64,000 nucleotides of DNA from an uncultured Gemmatimonadota bacterium (GCA_902826615.1 CADEFN010000009.1:81625-145624), one strand, 5' to 3'. Numbered from the stretch's first letter, positions 37,644 to 46,675 are shown. A program made the numbers and translations. The notes: generated from the letters alone by a model not told the origin.

Positions 37644-37693
37644 GACGGCAGACGGCAGACGGCAGATGGCAGAGGGCAGGTGGCAGACGGCAG
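37644..37693. repeat. Tandem heptad repeat GGCAGAC
   Basis: Seven units with period 7 follow the stop at 37643: GGCAGAC, GGCAGAC, GGCAGAT, GGCAGAG, GGCAGGT, GGCAGAC, GGCAGCG. It lies in the 117-bp space before the CotH gene and matches the heptads near 29.4 kb in reverse complement. Confidence 0.8.
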
Positions 37694-37760
37694 CGTCGGC
37701 ACTGACGCCTGAAAGTGTGACCCAGGCCATGGCCGAGTCAGCCGTGCACCCGCCTTCTTG

Positions 37761-39095
37761 ATGTCGTTGCTTGCGATACGTTCCACTATCCCGAACATCC
37801 GGTCAGTGCTGAGACGCTCTCACATTTGGTTCCTCTGGTGCTCGCTGGCGGCGCTTGCCTGCCGGCCGGTCACCGACGCACCCGCGCCCGAAGTCGTTCA
37901 GCCGGCGCCACCTGGCGCGGTGGTCGAGCAGCTCCCGGTGCTGGCCATCGGCACGGCTGGCGGTGTGACGGTGACATCAAAGGACACCTACATCGGGGGC
38001 ACCTATCGTCTGACTGACGCGGATGGACGCAGCCTCAACGATGGCACGCTCGAGATTCGCGGACGCGGCAATACTACGTGGGGAATGCCGAAGAAGCCGT
38101 ATCGGCTGCGGCTCACCGGATCCACCGGTTTGCTCGGCATGCCGGCAAGCCGTCACTGGATCCTGCTGGCCAATTTCTCGGACAAGACGCTCATGCGGAA
38201 TGACGTCACCTTCGAGCTGAGTCGTCAGCTGGGGATGGCCTACACCGTGCGTTCGCAGTTCGTGGAATTGCAGATGAATGGGGTGTACGAGGGCATCTAT
38301 CAGCTGACAGAACAGATCCGGATTGCCACCGATCGGGTGAATATCCCCGAGGTCAAAGTGGGCGACACCGCTGGAAGTGCCGTCACAGGCGGGTACCTCA
38401 TCGAGATCGACGAGCGATCAGGTGAGGACTTCTGTGTGCGATCGGCGGTGACGCCGATGGTGTGGTGCTTCGGTAATCCCGAGACGCTGCGAGACCCGGC
38501 ATGGAGCGCGCAGCGACAGTACGTCGAGGGGATGATCCGTCAGGCGGATCAGGCCGTTATGGGGCCACAATTCGCCAGTCCGACAGCGGGTTATGCCTCG
38601 GTGATCGACGTCGAGTCAGCCATCAACTACTACCTGCTCAACGAACTCTTCAAGAACGTCGACGGCAACCTCAGGCTCAGCACCTACCTCTACAAGAAGA
38701 GAGACGGCAAGATCTTCTTCGGTCCCTTCTGGGACTTCGATCTCGCGATTGGGAATGTGAACTACGACAACGCCGACAAGATCGAAGGGTGGCATACTCG
38801 TCAGGCACCCTGGTTCGGGAGGATGTTTCAGGATCCGGCGTTCGATGCGAAGGTGAAGGCACGCTGGGCCCAGCTGCGGCGCGACAAGGTGATCGATAAC
38901 CTCTTTTCCTACGTCCTGGCTCGGCAGCGATACCTGAGCAAGGTGCAGGTGAAGAACTTCGAGCGCTGGCCGATTCTCGGGACCTGGGTGTGGCCCAACC
39001 GGGTGGTGACGGGGTCGTATGTGGGGGAGGTGACGGCGCTGCAGGACTGGCTCTTCCAGCGGATGCGCTGGATGGACAGTCAGCTGGGGACGTAA
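37761..39095 (+). CDS. CotH kinase family lipoprotein-like protein
   Basis: About 444 residues from the ATG at 37761 (a TTG three bases before is also open). The N-terminus is basic then hydrophobic, ending SLAALACRPV (likely lipobox). The CotH domain is clear: IRGRGNTTWGMPKKPYRLRL, HWILLANFSDKTLMRNDV, FVELQMNGVYEGIYQLTEQI, and FFGPFWDFDLAIGN near the catalytic region. CotH proteins are atypical secreted kinases, known in spore coats; in Gram-negatives the substrate is unknown. Confidence 0.88.
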   Translation: MSLLAIRSTIPNIRSVLRRSHIWFLWCSLAALACRPVTDAPAPEVVQPAPPGAVVEQLPVLAIGTAGGVTVTSKDTYIGGTYRLTDADGRSLNDGTLEIRGRGNTTWGMPKKPYRLRLTGSTGLLGMPASRHWILLANFSDKTLMRNDVTFELSRQLGMAYTVRSQFVELQMNGVYEGIYQLTEQIRIATDRVNIPEVKVGDTAGSAVTGGYLIEIDERSGEDFCVRSAVTPMVWCFGNPETLRDPAWSAQRQYVEGMIRQADQAVMGPQFASPTAGYASVIDVESAINYYLLNELFKNVDGNLRLSTYLYKKRDGKIFFGPFWDFDLAIGNVNYDNADKIEGWHTRQAPWFGRMFQDPAFDAKVKARWAQLRRDKVIDNLFSYVLARQRYLSKVQVKNFERWPILGTWVWPNRVVTGSYVGEVTALQDWLFQRMRWMDSQLGT

Positions 39096-39254
39096 GGTCG
39101 TCGCGGGAGCGGTGCCTTCGGTCAGGCGATGAGCGCAGTCCGTGAAGTGCACCGTGCTGCCGAACCACAACCGGCCAGCGTGTCGGATCAGGAGACACCG
39201 CAGTATCGGCGCGCTCCTCCCATGCTATCTTTCGGGTCCCCCACTGCACGAACC

Positions 39255-39488
39255 ATGGGACAGACTGTTGAGCTGATGGAGCGCATCACCGTGAATCCCG
39301 ACCAGTGCGGCGGTAGGCCGTGCGTGCGCGGCATGCGGATTCGCGTTATCGACGTGTTGGATCTGCTGGCGACGGGACTGACCGCGGCCGAGGTGATCGG
39401 GGAACTCCCCGACCTCGAGCCGGCGGACGTCACCGCCTGCCTGAAGTTTGCGAGTCGCCGACTCGACCACCCAGTACTGGCCGCGTAG
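39255..39488 (+). CDS. DUF433 family antitoxin
   Basis: About 77 residues from the ATG at 39255 (a second ATG at 39276 starts right at the family). MERITVNPDQCGGRPCVRGM, then RIRVIDVLDLLATGLTAAEV, is the DUF433 helix-turn-helix domain. It usually represses its own operon and neutralises a DUF5615 PIN-like toxin. The partner gene follows directly (TAG-TTG) but is frameshifted. Confidence 0.85.
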   Translation: MGQTVELMERITVNPDQCGGRPCVRGMRIRVIDVLDLLATGLTAAEVIGELPDLEPADVTACLKFASRRLDHPVLAA

Positions 39489-39853
39489 TTGGCACTCCAC
39501 GTGGCCGTGCTCTGGATAGACGCCCAAGTGTCACCCGCCATAGCGCCCTGGCTGCGAGAGACCTTGGGGGTGGACGCGCACGCACTCCGTGATCTCGGTT
39601 TACGCGATGCCGAGGATGCAGCGATCTTCGCACAGGCCCGCAGCGCGGGAGTTCCCATCGCGTGCTGACGAAGGATGGGGACTTCGTGGAGTTGGTCCAG
39701 CGCGCTGGGCCGCCGCCCCAAGTGCTGTGGCTTCGGTGTGGCAATACGAGCAACGCGACCCTGCGAGCACTGCTTCAACGCGAGTGGTCGCGGATCGCCG
39801 GTCTGCTGGCTGCGGGAGAGGCCCTGATCGAGATCAGCGACCGAGCCAGCTAA
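39489..39853 (+). pseudogene. DUF5615 PIN-like toxin, frameshifted
   Basis: From a TTG at 39489 the first frame gives VLWIDAQVSPAIAPWLRETL and LRDLGLRDAEDAAIFAQARS, then stops after AGVPIAC. The rest continues in another frame from 39662: MLTKDGDFVELVQRAGPPPQ and LWLRCGNTSNATLRALLQ. Together these make a normal DUF5615 (PIN-like nuclease) protein, so two extra bases (or one lost) near 39655-39662 (GCGTG where GTG is expected) break it. The acidic residues of both halves are kept. The toxin is probably inactive unless frameshifting occurs. Confidence 0.8.
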
Positions 39854-39879
39854 CACGATCATGTGACCGCCTGGTGCGG

Positions 39880-40023
39880 GATGCGCGGTACCCTGATCGG
39901 AGTCAGGCGATCGAGGCCGCGATAGCCTTGCAGGTGGAGCGACTGGAGCGGCGCCGGTTGATTGATGCATGCGCCGAGCTTGATCAGTACACCGGGCACT
40001 TTCGCGTTGGCCGCATGCCTTGA
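39880..40023 (+). pseudogene. Relic of a ribbon-helix-helix type antitoxin
   Basis: The frame reads CDRLVRDARYPDRSQAIEAA followed by a Leu/Arg-rich helix, like the DNA-binding part of CopG/MazE-type antitoxins (normal start lacking). It has no clear start codon in this frame and nothing recognisable as a toxin follows, so it is scored as a decayed toxin-antitoxin remnant. Support is weak. Confidence 0.4.
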
Positions 40024-40215
40024 CAGGAGCGTGCGGTTTGCCGATCAGCAGTGTCTGTGGACGAGCTCCTTAGCTCGGGCAGCCACCAAGTCGTTCGCGA
40101 CGCTCGGCAGACGACGGGCCGTTCATGAGGCTACTGGCAAGATAGAAAGGCCGACCGGCCGGTCCTCTCGGCGTCACCCTGAGCAATTCGTAGGGGTGCG
40201 ACCATAAATTGGAGC

Positions 40216-41088
40216 ATGACCACGATCCGTCCCCGGCGACGCTGGCTTCGATGGCTCGCCCTCACGTTCGGCGCGCTCCTGGTGGCATTCCTGACCTTCG
40301 CCATTCCTCGGCTTGGGGAGGAGTTGCCGCCCCCGGCCACCGATCGGCAGTCGGGTCGGCTCGCCCGCGTAACCATCTTCGGCGCGACCGGGCGGGTGGG
40401 CGAAGGTATCCTGACCGCCGCTCTCCGAGACACGGCGGTGACCCGCATCCAGGTGGTGACGCGGCGCAAGTCACCGACGATCGAGCAAGGGCTCTCCACG
40501 GGCAAGGTGAGCGCGGTGACCCACGACGACTATCTCGACTACGGCCCGCTCGCCCCGGTCCTTGCCGAGTCGGATGTGATCTACTGGGCGATCGGCACCA
40601 GCACGTTAAACGTCGATAGCGCGGAGTATGCGCGGATTCACCGCGAGTTCCCCAAAGCGCTGCTGCGCCAGTGGGCGGCGGTGCGCGGTCGGGACCGTCG
40701 GCCGACGTTTCACTACGTCAGCGGTGCCGGCGCGGATCTCGCGGCCCTGGCCCGATGGGCGCGCGAGAAGGCGCGGGCCGAACAAGAGCTGAGCGCGCTG
40801 GGCGAGCAGCTCGGGGTGACCGTGGTGTTCTATCGCCCATCCGGGGTGGCGCCCGTTGAGGGCAACGCCGACTTCGGCGCCCGATACAGGTTGACCAACC
40901 CGATCTTCCTGCCGACGAAGATCAGCATCGAGGCCAATGCGATTGGAGAGGCGATGTTGGAGGTGACGGCACGGGGCGAGGTGACCAACGGACAGGTGCT
41001 CACGCACCGGGAGCTCATCCGTCTGGCGGCCGGCTATCGGCGCGTGACGGGGCAGGGGAGCAAGGACGCCGACAGGCCGTCGTCGTGA
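40216..41088 (+). CDS. Membrane-anchored NAD(P)-binding Rossmann (atypical SDR) protein
   Basis: 290 residues. An N-terminal transmembrane helix (WLALTFGALLVAFLTFAIP) precedes a Rossmann fold with RVTIFGATGRVGEGILTAAL and FHYVSGAGADLAALARWARE. The pattern is of atypical short-chain dehydrogenases related to NmrA/HSCARG-like and epimerase-like proteins. The usual Tyr-x-x-x-Lys catalytic pair is not obvious, so it may be a redox sensor or binding protein. It is a single gene downstream of toxin-antitoxin debris. Confidence 0.7.
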   Translation: MTTIRPRRRWLRWLALTFGALLVAFLTFAIPRLGEELPPPATDRQSGRLARVTIFGATGRVGEGILTAALRDTAVTRIQVVTRRKSPTIEQGLSTGKVSAVTHDDYLDYGPLAPVLAESDVIYWAIGTSTLNVDSAEYARIHREFPKALLRQWAAVRGRDRRPTFHYVSGAGADLAALARWAREKARAEQELSALGEQLGVTVVFYRPSGVAPVEGNADFGARYRLTNPIFLPTKISIEANAIGEAMLEVTARGEVTNGQVLTHRELIRLAAGYRRVTGQGSKDADRPSS

Positions 41089-41341
41089 GCGCGGGTCGTT
41101 AGGCGGCCTGGTGTATGCCGCACTTATTGAAGGGCCGCTCAGTGCCGGGTATGCCGAAGTGCGACTCACTATCGACTATCGATTTCGCTCGAGCTCAGAC
41201 GGCTGCAGTGGAAGCAACGCAAGCTCGCGTCGGTAGCCGCGCCGCCGAGTTTGTCTCCTGCGACTTTCGGGGAGTACGAAGGGACGTATGGTACCAGGAT
41301 TGTCCGTTGGTCGCCCGGTGCATGGTCGCGTGCCGCGCGCG

Positions 41342-43102
41342 CTACTGGTTGGCGGACGGCGGCAGGAGCGTTACAAGCGAGTCGCTGGGGATGGTCCCGC
41401 GGTGGATGAGGTCGCCGCTTTCGTCGGGGTCCTCGCGATACCGAAAGAGCAGGTCGCGGTGCGTGCCCCATTCCCTGATCAGGTGCAGCGAGTCGCTGAA
41501 CACCGAGGACAGCGCGCCGTTCGCGGCGGGATAGATGCTGTCGATGCGGGGAGCGCGCCGCACGGAGGAGATAGCGGGGCTTCCATGTTGTGTCGCTCCC
41601 TCCCAGTACGACCGGAGGGATGCGCCCGGCAGCGCCTTGCTCGTTACTCCGGCCAAGTCGAGGATCGTCGCGGCAAGATCGCGCAAGGAGACCTCGTCCG
41701 TGATGCGAACCGGAACGGTCGCGGCACGGGGGAATCGAATCACCAGCGGGACCCGGAGCACGTTCTGATAGAGACTGAAGCCGTGTCCGCTGATGCCGTG
41801 CTCGTTGAAGAGCTCCCCGTGGTCGGCGGCGACGATGACGATGGTGTTGTCCAGTCGACGCTGTCGGCGGAGCGTATCGAAGAGTCGTCCGAGGTTCGCG
41901 TCGACCCAGCGTATGGCGGCGCGATACTGACCCTCCGGGTCGGTCTCCCCGTTCATGAAGCGTTCGGGGGCATAGTAGGGGAGATGCGCGTCGAAGTAGT
42001 TGAGGAACGCAAACCAGGGCTTCTCCCCAACGGCCGACTGCCACTCCAGAAACTCCTCGGTGATGGCATCCGCGCGGTGCGGGGCTGGCGTGTGTTTGTC
42101 ATACACCGAGAGGTCGGGGTCACGCAGTGCCTCAAGGACTGCCGGCCACGAGCGGCTCGACCCGATCTTCTGGATGCTGCCGGTCTGCGCGAACGAGGAA
42201 CTCATCAGGACCTGATGCCACGATCGCTGGTAGTCTGATCGGGTATCAAATCCGCGAAGGAGTCCGGAGTCCCACGCCGTGTAGTGCAGGTTGCCCACGA
42301 AGGCACCCGTGGCGTACCCGCGCGCCTGCAAGACCTCGGCGAGCACGGGCGAGTCTGTGTCGAGTGGTCGCTCCCAGTCTGCGTCGAGTGACGTCGGGTA
42401 TTGGCCGGTGAACATGGAGGCGTGCGACGGCAGCGTCCACGGCGAAGTCGAGATGGCCCAGTCGAAGACGACGCCCTCAGCGGCCAGCGCGTCGAGATTG
42501 GGGGTGGTGGACTGAGGATACCCGTACAGCGAAAGCGACGCTGCCCGCACCGTGTCCAGGATGATGAGCAGCACGTTCGGCATGTCTTCCGTGGCGGCCT
42601 CGCCACGAACTGTTACGAGCGCCTGGCCGCTCGAGCGGATCAAACGCTCGACTGCTGCCCCCGCGCCCGTCACGAACAGGAGCGCTGCGAGGATGATGTG
42701 ACGTGTTCGTGTCGGGGCACACAATCGCGCCAGCGGCGCCGAGAGCGCCGAGGCAAGACCCGCGGCGAACACGAGGAGCGCGAATCGGCTGATCTGATTG
42801 AACTCGAGCGTCAGGGCGAAGGCAGCTGCCGCCGCATAGACCCACCACACCACCCGTCGAGTGACCAGTGTTGGCGCGATCACGTGGCCGAGCAAGAGGG
42901 GCAACGCCGCCGCGACAAAGAGGATCGCATACGAGAGGGGCGCCATCCAGACAAACTCGCGGGGGTACCAGCCAAATTGACTTGCCAGGCTGGTCCGTAT
43001 CGCCACCGCTGCCGCGTGGACCAGTCCGGTTGCAATCCCCGTGATCAGGCCAGCTGCGACCACTTCGGTGACGCCTAACGCCTTGTCCCCTTCACCGCAC
43101 AT
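41342..43102 (-). CDS. Membrane-bound sulfatase/alkaline-phosphatase superfamily protein
   Basis: 586 residues. Residues about 1-165 contain about five transmembrane helices (VVWWVYAAAAAFALTLEF, IILAALLFVTGAGAAVERL). The periplasmic sulfatase domain starts at NVLLIILDTVRAASLSLYG and has the active-site region SPWTLPSHASMFTGQYPT and the metal block VAADHGELFNEHGISGHG. The nucleophile position in TLPSH is Thr, not the Cys or Ser that is converted to formylglycine, so it is more likely a phosphotransferase or phosphatase-like enzyme than a true sulfatase. Confidence 0.82.
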   Translation of the reverse strand: MCGEGDKALGVTEVVAAGLITGIATGLVHAAAVAIRTSLASQFGWYPREFVWMAPLSYAILFVAAALPLLLGHVIAPTLVTRRVVWWVYAAAAAFALTLEFNQISRFALLVFAAGLASALSAPLARLCAPTRTRHIILAALLFVTGAGAAVERLIRSSGQALVTVRGEAATEDMPNVLLIILDTVRAASLSLYGYPQSTTPNLDALAAEGVVFDWAISTSPWTLPSHASMFTGQYPTSLDADWERPLDTDSPVLAEVLQARGYATGAFVGNLHYTAWDSGLLRGFDTRSDYQRSWHQVLMSSSFAQTGSIQKIGSSRSWPAVLEALRDPDLSVYDKHTPAPHRADAITEEFLEWQSAVGEKPWFAFLNYFDAHLPYYAPERFMNGETDPEGQYRAAIRWVDANLGRLFDTLRRQRRLDNTIVIVAADHGELFNEHGISGHGFSLYQNVLRVPLVIRFPRAATVPVRITDEVSLRDLAATILDLAGVTSKALPGASLRSYWEGATQHGSPAISSVRRAPRIDSIYPAANGALSSVFSDSLHLIREWGTHRDLLFRYREDPDESGDLIHRGTIPSDSLVTLLPPSANQ

Positions 43103-43254
43103 ATGCGATCGCTAACGATGCGAGAGGTCGTCTGTCAAGTGGTGCGCCGCGGTAGCGCGAGAGACAGGAGACGTCTCATGGGGATTCGCGGACGACTCGC
43201 TGGAGGTATGTCGCCCTTTCCTCCATCAGTGGACAGTTAGGGCCTCGCGCAACA

Positions 43255-44226
43255 TTGGATGGTCCTCTTGACGAGATAGCCTGGGATCGAAGGCCAACTC
43301 CGGGTCTCGTCACGCGCCAACGCGCGATCTTACTCGCGCGCAGTGTGGCACCCCACACCGTGCTCCCACGGTTGTTGGTGCTGGCCGCAGTGATGCACCT
43401 GGAGCGCGACGAAGGGGATGTCGCCGAGCAGTATGTGCGGGAGGCGTGGGAGGTGGCGACTGCCGAAGGGCGCAGGGAGTGGGGCGACCCGCATGCGGTG
43501 GTGGCGGCGTATGTGGGAGTCGGGACGCTGCACCTCAAGCGGCGAGAGTTTGCGAAGGCGGCCGAAGTACTGGAGGAGGGTCTTGCCATCGTCGACCGGC
43601 TTGGGCTGGTGGCGTGGGGAATTCACCGGGTGATGCCGCTGCTGTGCGAAGCGCATCTGTTCGCGACGGAATACGAGCGGGCGGAGTCGCTGTGCCGCCG
43701 GCTACACCGGGAGAGCGAGGCGTACGGGCACGCGCTGGGGCTGGCCTATGCGGCTGGGGCGCGTGCATTGCTCGCTCGGCTGCGCGACCAGGACTCGGCC
43801 GCTCACGTGTCGATTGTTGCCGCGGCCGAGCAGATGGAAGGGATCCCGTTTGTGTTTGCGGGGGCGAGGCTGCGGCTCAACGCGGCCCAGGTGATGGTGG
43901 CCGATGGACAGCAGGTGGCGGCGCGCGAGCAGCTCCTGAAGGCGCACGCGGTGTTCGCGCGGGTGGGGGCGGTGCGGGAGCTGGCGCTGACGCGGGCGGA
44001 GATGACGCGCGCGGGGATGCGGGCGCGTGACGTGGTGGTGCGCGGGGAAGGTCTGACGGGGCGGGAGCGGGAAGTGGCGCAGCTGCTGGCTCAGTGGAAG
44101 TCGAACAAGGAGATAGCGGTGGCCCTGGGGATTGCGACGCGGACGGCGGAGTCGCACGTGGAGAAGGTGCTGGCGAAGCTTGGGGTGTCGCGGGCGCAGG
44201 TGCGGGATGTGGTGGACGGCTGGTGA
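43255..44226 (+). pseudogene. LuxR/MalT-type regulator, truncated copy 1
   Basis: The reading frame keeps a TPR-like helical part and a C-terminal LuxR helix-turn-helix ([40 protein letters not shown]). From 43327 onward its DNA is nearly identical to the copy at 50419-51334. Before 43327 the sequence is unrelated, so this copy begins inside the regulator and lacks the AAA/ATPase and most of the TPR domain expected of MalT-like proteins. It may produce a short HTH protein or nothing. Confidence 0.65.
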
Positions 44227-44242
44227 TGGACCAGCGGCGGAC
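43327..44242 (+). repeat. 916-bp direct repeat, copy 1
   Basis: Matches 50419-51334 with a constant offset of 7,092 bases. Comparing the lines by eye, the only differences seen are in the last about 30 bases of the coding part (GATGTG versus GAGGTT, and GGCTGG versus GGCAGG). Homology ends after CCAGCGGCGGAC. Confidence 0.9.
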
Positions 44243-44582
44243 GCTCTGCCTGGCTTCCAGCGCACTGGGCTTTCGTGCCCGATGCTGGAGCGGGTGATTG
44301 GTGATCACGCCGCGGTCGACGACGCGGGACAAACGAGGCGAGAGAGCTGGGACTGTGAGTGGGGTGACAAGAGGGGCGTTGCACAGGTGGGGCATGGGCA
44401 TGAGCCCGAGAACCAGACGACCGACTGCCCGGCGTATCTACGGCAATGTCAGGACGACGGCCGGCAGCGTCGGGCGTGGCATCACGGCGCTTCAGAAGGG
44501 GAAGCGGACTTGTAGGTATTGAGAGCCTTGGCCCATTTTGGTGACGAGATCCGATAGTATCGAACAGCACGGGGCGCAATCG
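44243..44582. other. Intergenic stretch with no recognised gene
   Basis: This 340-bp space between the truncated regulator and the HEPN gene has only short open frames without family resemblance. A GTG at 44538 could extend the HEPN gene upstream. No terminator or repeat was recognised in it. Confidence 0.4.
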
Positions 44583-45830
44583 ATGACCCACAATGCTTGG
44601 CCATATTTCCAACATCTAGGCGACTTCGAGGAGGTCGTGTCTTCGCTCCAGCTGCCTCTCGGCGTTGGCTCAAGCGGAGTACCCGGTAAGCACAAGGCGA
44701 TTCGCTTTGGCTCTCATCCGGAAATAGAGGCGGGCTACTCTGGCGCGGGGAATCCGGTACTAAAGGTCCCCGGGCTCTCGAAGCCCGATTTGGAGCACCT
44801 CGCGGCTGAGTGTCAGGACTTGCTTGCGACCGAGACGCGCTGGTTCACCGTGGCAATGGAGGTTGCCGCTGTCGTGGAAGGGGTGTTTGCTGCCCCGCAG
44901 ATGAGGATTCGGCCTGCTCCTAACCCGGAGCGCTGGATAAGCCCTACCGAGTCATTCCCCCCGCGTGCCCGACTCACTCAGGGGGAACCTGTTTCGGCTC
45001 AGGCCCTGCTCGTCGACGTTGCCTACGAAAGCACCCCGGCAAATCCCTTCGTCGACTTCAGGCGTCGTGATCGCGCTGCGCGCGAGGCCGAGGGGCTAGT
45101 TATGCTCGGACTCTGGCCGATGCCGAAGCCGCTCCGTCGTTCAACGAATCCGTCTTTTGCTCTCCTCTGGGATGCGGCCGCGAGTGAACAGCGCAGCGCC
45201 CGACTGCATTGGGGGTTCAACCATCCAGAGCTGACCGGTAGTCCGCGTCTCGAGCTCTCCGCTCTTCCTGAGATCGCGCTTCTCCCCGAAGTTGAGCATA
45301 TGCGCTTCGCACGTGGCCCGCTCGACCTAGTCCCTTCGCATCGGGTTTGGGTCCACGAGGGTTTTGCGCGCATGGTTGAAACAGCTCGCTCCTTCGAGAC
45401 ATCAGAACGCCAAGCGCTTGGACGGGCGCTTTGTTGGCTCGAAGTCGGAAACGGCTCGACATCACCGACCCTTCAAGTTGTCGCGTACGCCTGTGCCATC
45501 GAGGCTCTGCTTCCTCCTGGTCCCGTCGAAACTTGCGCGGAGTGCGGTCTGGCGAACCTGAAAATCTCCTCCCGGTTTAAGGCTTTTGTGCGAAGGTACG
45601 CATCGGCTGATGACTCGCGAGGCTTTCTCGACCTTGTGTACGGCGCTCGGAGTCAGCTTGTGCACGGTTCCCTTCTCTACGAGATCGATGAAGGCCCATT
45701 CGCGTCGATGTCTAGCGGTTACCATGATTCACTCGCATCGAGGTGGGTTGCGCGCGCTGCCATTGTCAACTGGCTTTGGGAGCGGTCCAGCGATAAGACT
45801 CAGGCGTCTGTATCGAAGCGTGATCGTTGA
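44583..45830 (+). CDS. HEPN (Apea-like) domain protein
   Basis: 415 residues from the ATG at 44583 (a GTG at 44538 is also possible). The N-terminal about 280 residues are not recognised. The C-terminal region has the layout of Apea-like HEPN domains: VAYACAIEALLPPGP, a CxxC (ETCAECGLANLK), then YGARSQLVHGSLLYE with the R-x4-H motif (Arg356, His361) typical of HEPN ribonucleases. Such proteins occur in phage defence (for example ApeA). The gene stands alone and is followed within 40 bp by an attC-like site, so it looks like an integron cassette. Confidence 0.7.
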   Translation: MTHNAWPYFQHLGDFEEVVSSLQLPLGVGSSGVPGKHKAIRFGSHPEIEAGYSGAGNPVLKVPGLSKPDLEHLAAECQDLLATETRWFTVAMEVAAVVEGVFAAPQMRIRPAPNPERWISPTESFPPRARLTQGEPVSAQALLVDVAYESTPANPFVDFRRRDRAAREAEGLVMLGLWPMPKPLRRSTNPSFALLWDAAASEQRSARLHWGFNHPELTGSPRLELSALPEIALLPEVEHMRFARGPLDLVPSHRVWVHEGFARMVETARSFETSERQALGRALCWLEVGNGSTSPTLQVVAYACAIEALLPPGPVETCAECGLANLKISSRFKAFVRRYASADDSRGFLDLVYGARSQLVHGSLLYEIDEGPFASMSSGYHDSLASRWVARAAIVNWLWERSSDKTQASVSKRDR

Positions 45831-45867
45831 CCGATGCCAGAGGGGTGTGATGGTTCGTGCGGACAAG

Positions 45868-45923
45868 CCGCCAACAACGCGTTGCAGCCAGCGGGGCTTC
45901 GCCCCGCAGCTGAACGTTAAACG
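45868..45923 (+). other. attC-like (59-base-element-like) integron recombination site
   Basis: The left side reads GCCGCCAACAACGCGTTGCAGC, a degenerate R'' box followed by an L''-type GCGTTGCAGC. The right side reads GCTGAAC then GTTAAAC at 45917-45923, a perfect GTTRRRY R' core site. The two sides pair around a GCGGGGC-TTC-GCCCCGC stem, with an unpaired G in GTTGCAGC versus GCTGAAC, as in classical attC sites. The site follows the HEPN stop by about 40 bases and precedes another gene on the same strand. Confidence 0.7.
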
Positions 45924-45973
45924 TGCGGCGGTGGGCATGGCGACGACATGAGGATAGATTGCGCGTCGTGAAT

Positions 45974-46675
45974 ATGCTTCCAATTCTTGGCGCCTGGGCC
46001 GCTGGAAGGCGCCTCCGTCAAGTGGCCTTGGGCGTGCTGCTCGTCGCTCGGAGCGTGAGTGGACAGGTTCCGACGGCCGCTTGTCCCGACGCGCCGCAGA
46101 GTGTGGGCGCGCTCGGCGTAGCGGGGTGCGGCGAGTTCGACTGTGGCGTCGATCGGTGGGCCGTAAAGACATTGACTGACCGGGATCGCGACGAGGTCGA
46201 CTTCACGGTGCGTCGCACCACGATCCGGAGCCTGGGGCGTCTACGCGTTCCGATCGCTCGGCGGCAAGACCGACGCGCCGGTGTCAACGAGCGCCGCCTC
46301 TTCTGTGTGGAAGCCTGGTTGATGTATGCCCACCCGCAGGACGACGGGGACCTGCACCTCGCCCTGCTCGACGTGACCGACGAGCGCAGCGTAATGATCG
46401 CCGAGATCCCCGAACCGCGCTGCAGCATCGTGTGCCGGTCACCCTATGCTCGGGCCTTCGCGACCGCGCGGACGGCGGTGGAGGACAAACTTGCGAGGGA
46501 CACCACGGGCATTTTCCGAGTCGTCGTGGTGGGGGTGGGATTCTTCGACCGCAAGCACGGCCAGAGTGACGCGGCACCCAACTACTTTGAGCTCCATCCG
46601 GTGCTGGGGATCCGTTTCCTCGACGTCGAGACAGGGCGGCCGTCGGACTTGGGTGCCAGAGGGGCCCGTCGCTAG
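45974..46675 (+). CDS. Exported protein of unknown function
   Basis: About 233 residues from the ATG at 45974 (GTG at 45968 also fits). A signal peptide is likely (VALGVLLVARSVSGQVP). Two cysteine-containing blocks (AGCGEFDCGVDRWAVKTLTD and PEPRCSIVCRSPYARAF) may form disulfides. A beta-rich core (WLMYAHPQDDGDLHLALLDV, GIFRVVVVGVGFFDRKHGQS) is visible; its alternation of VxVxG and D/H residues resembles extracellular binding or hydrolase domains, but no family is recognised. It follows an attC-like site directly. Confidence 0.6.
   Translation: MLPILGAWAAGRRLRQVALGVLLVARSVSGQVPTAACPDAPQSVGALGVAGCGEFDCGVDRWAVKTLTDRDRDEVDFTVRRTTIRSLGRLRVPIARRQDRRAGVNERRLFCVEAWLMYAHPQDDGDLHLALLDVTDERSVMIAEIPEPRCSIVCRSPYARAFATARTAVEDKLARDTTGIFRVVVVGVGFFDRKHGQSDAAPNYFELHPVLGIRFLDVETGRPSDLGARGARR

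Noticed and set aside
37644..37693. Heptad repeats as a possible CRISPR array
   Set aside because: Units are 7 bp with no spacers; CRISPR repeats are 23-47 bp with unique spacers, and no cas gene is present.
40024..40200. MazF-type toxin after the ribbon-helix-helix relic
   Set aside because: No frame keeps the MazF core; only vague similarity over a few residues.
41089..41341. Coherent short reading VYAALIEGPLSAGYAEVRLTI and a following GEYEGTYG-like piece
   Set aside because: They are in different frames, have no start and match no family I can name; they may be gene relics but support is too weak to annotate.
41288..42238. Plus-strand open frame of about 316 codons
   Set aside because: Entirely antisense to the sulfatase-fold gene, which has clear motifs and membrane helices.
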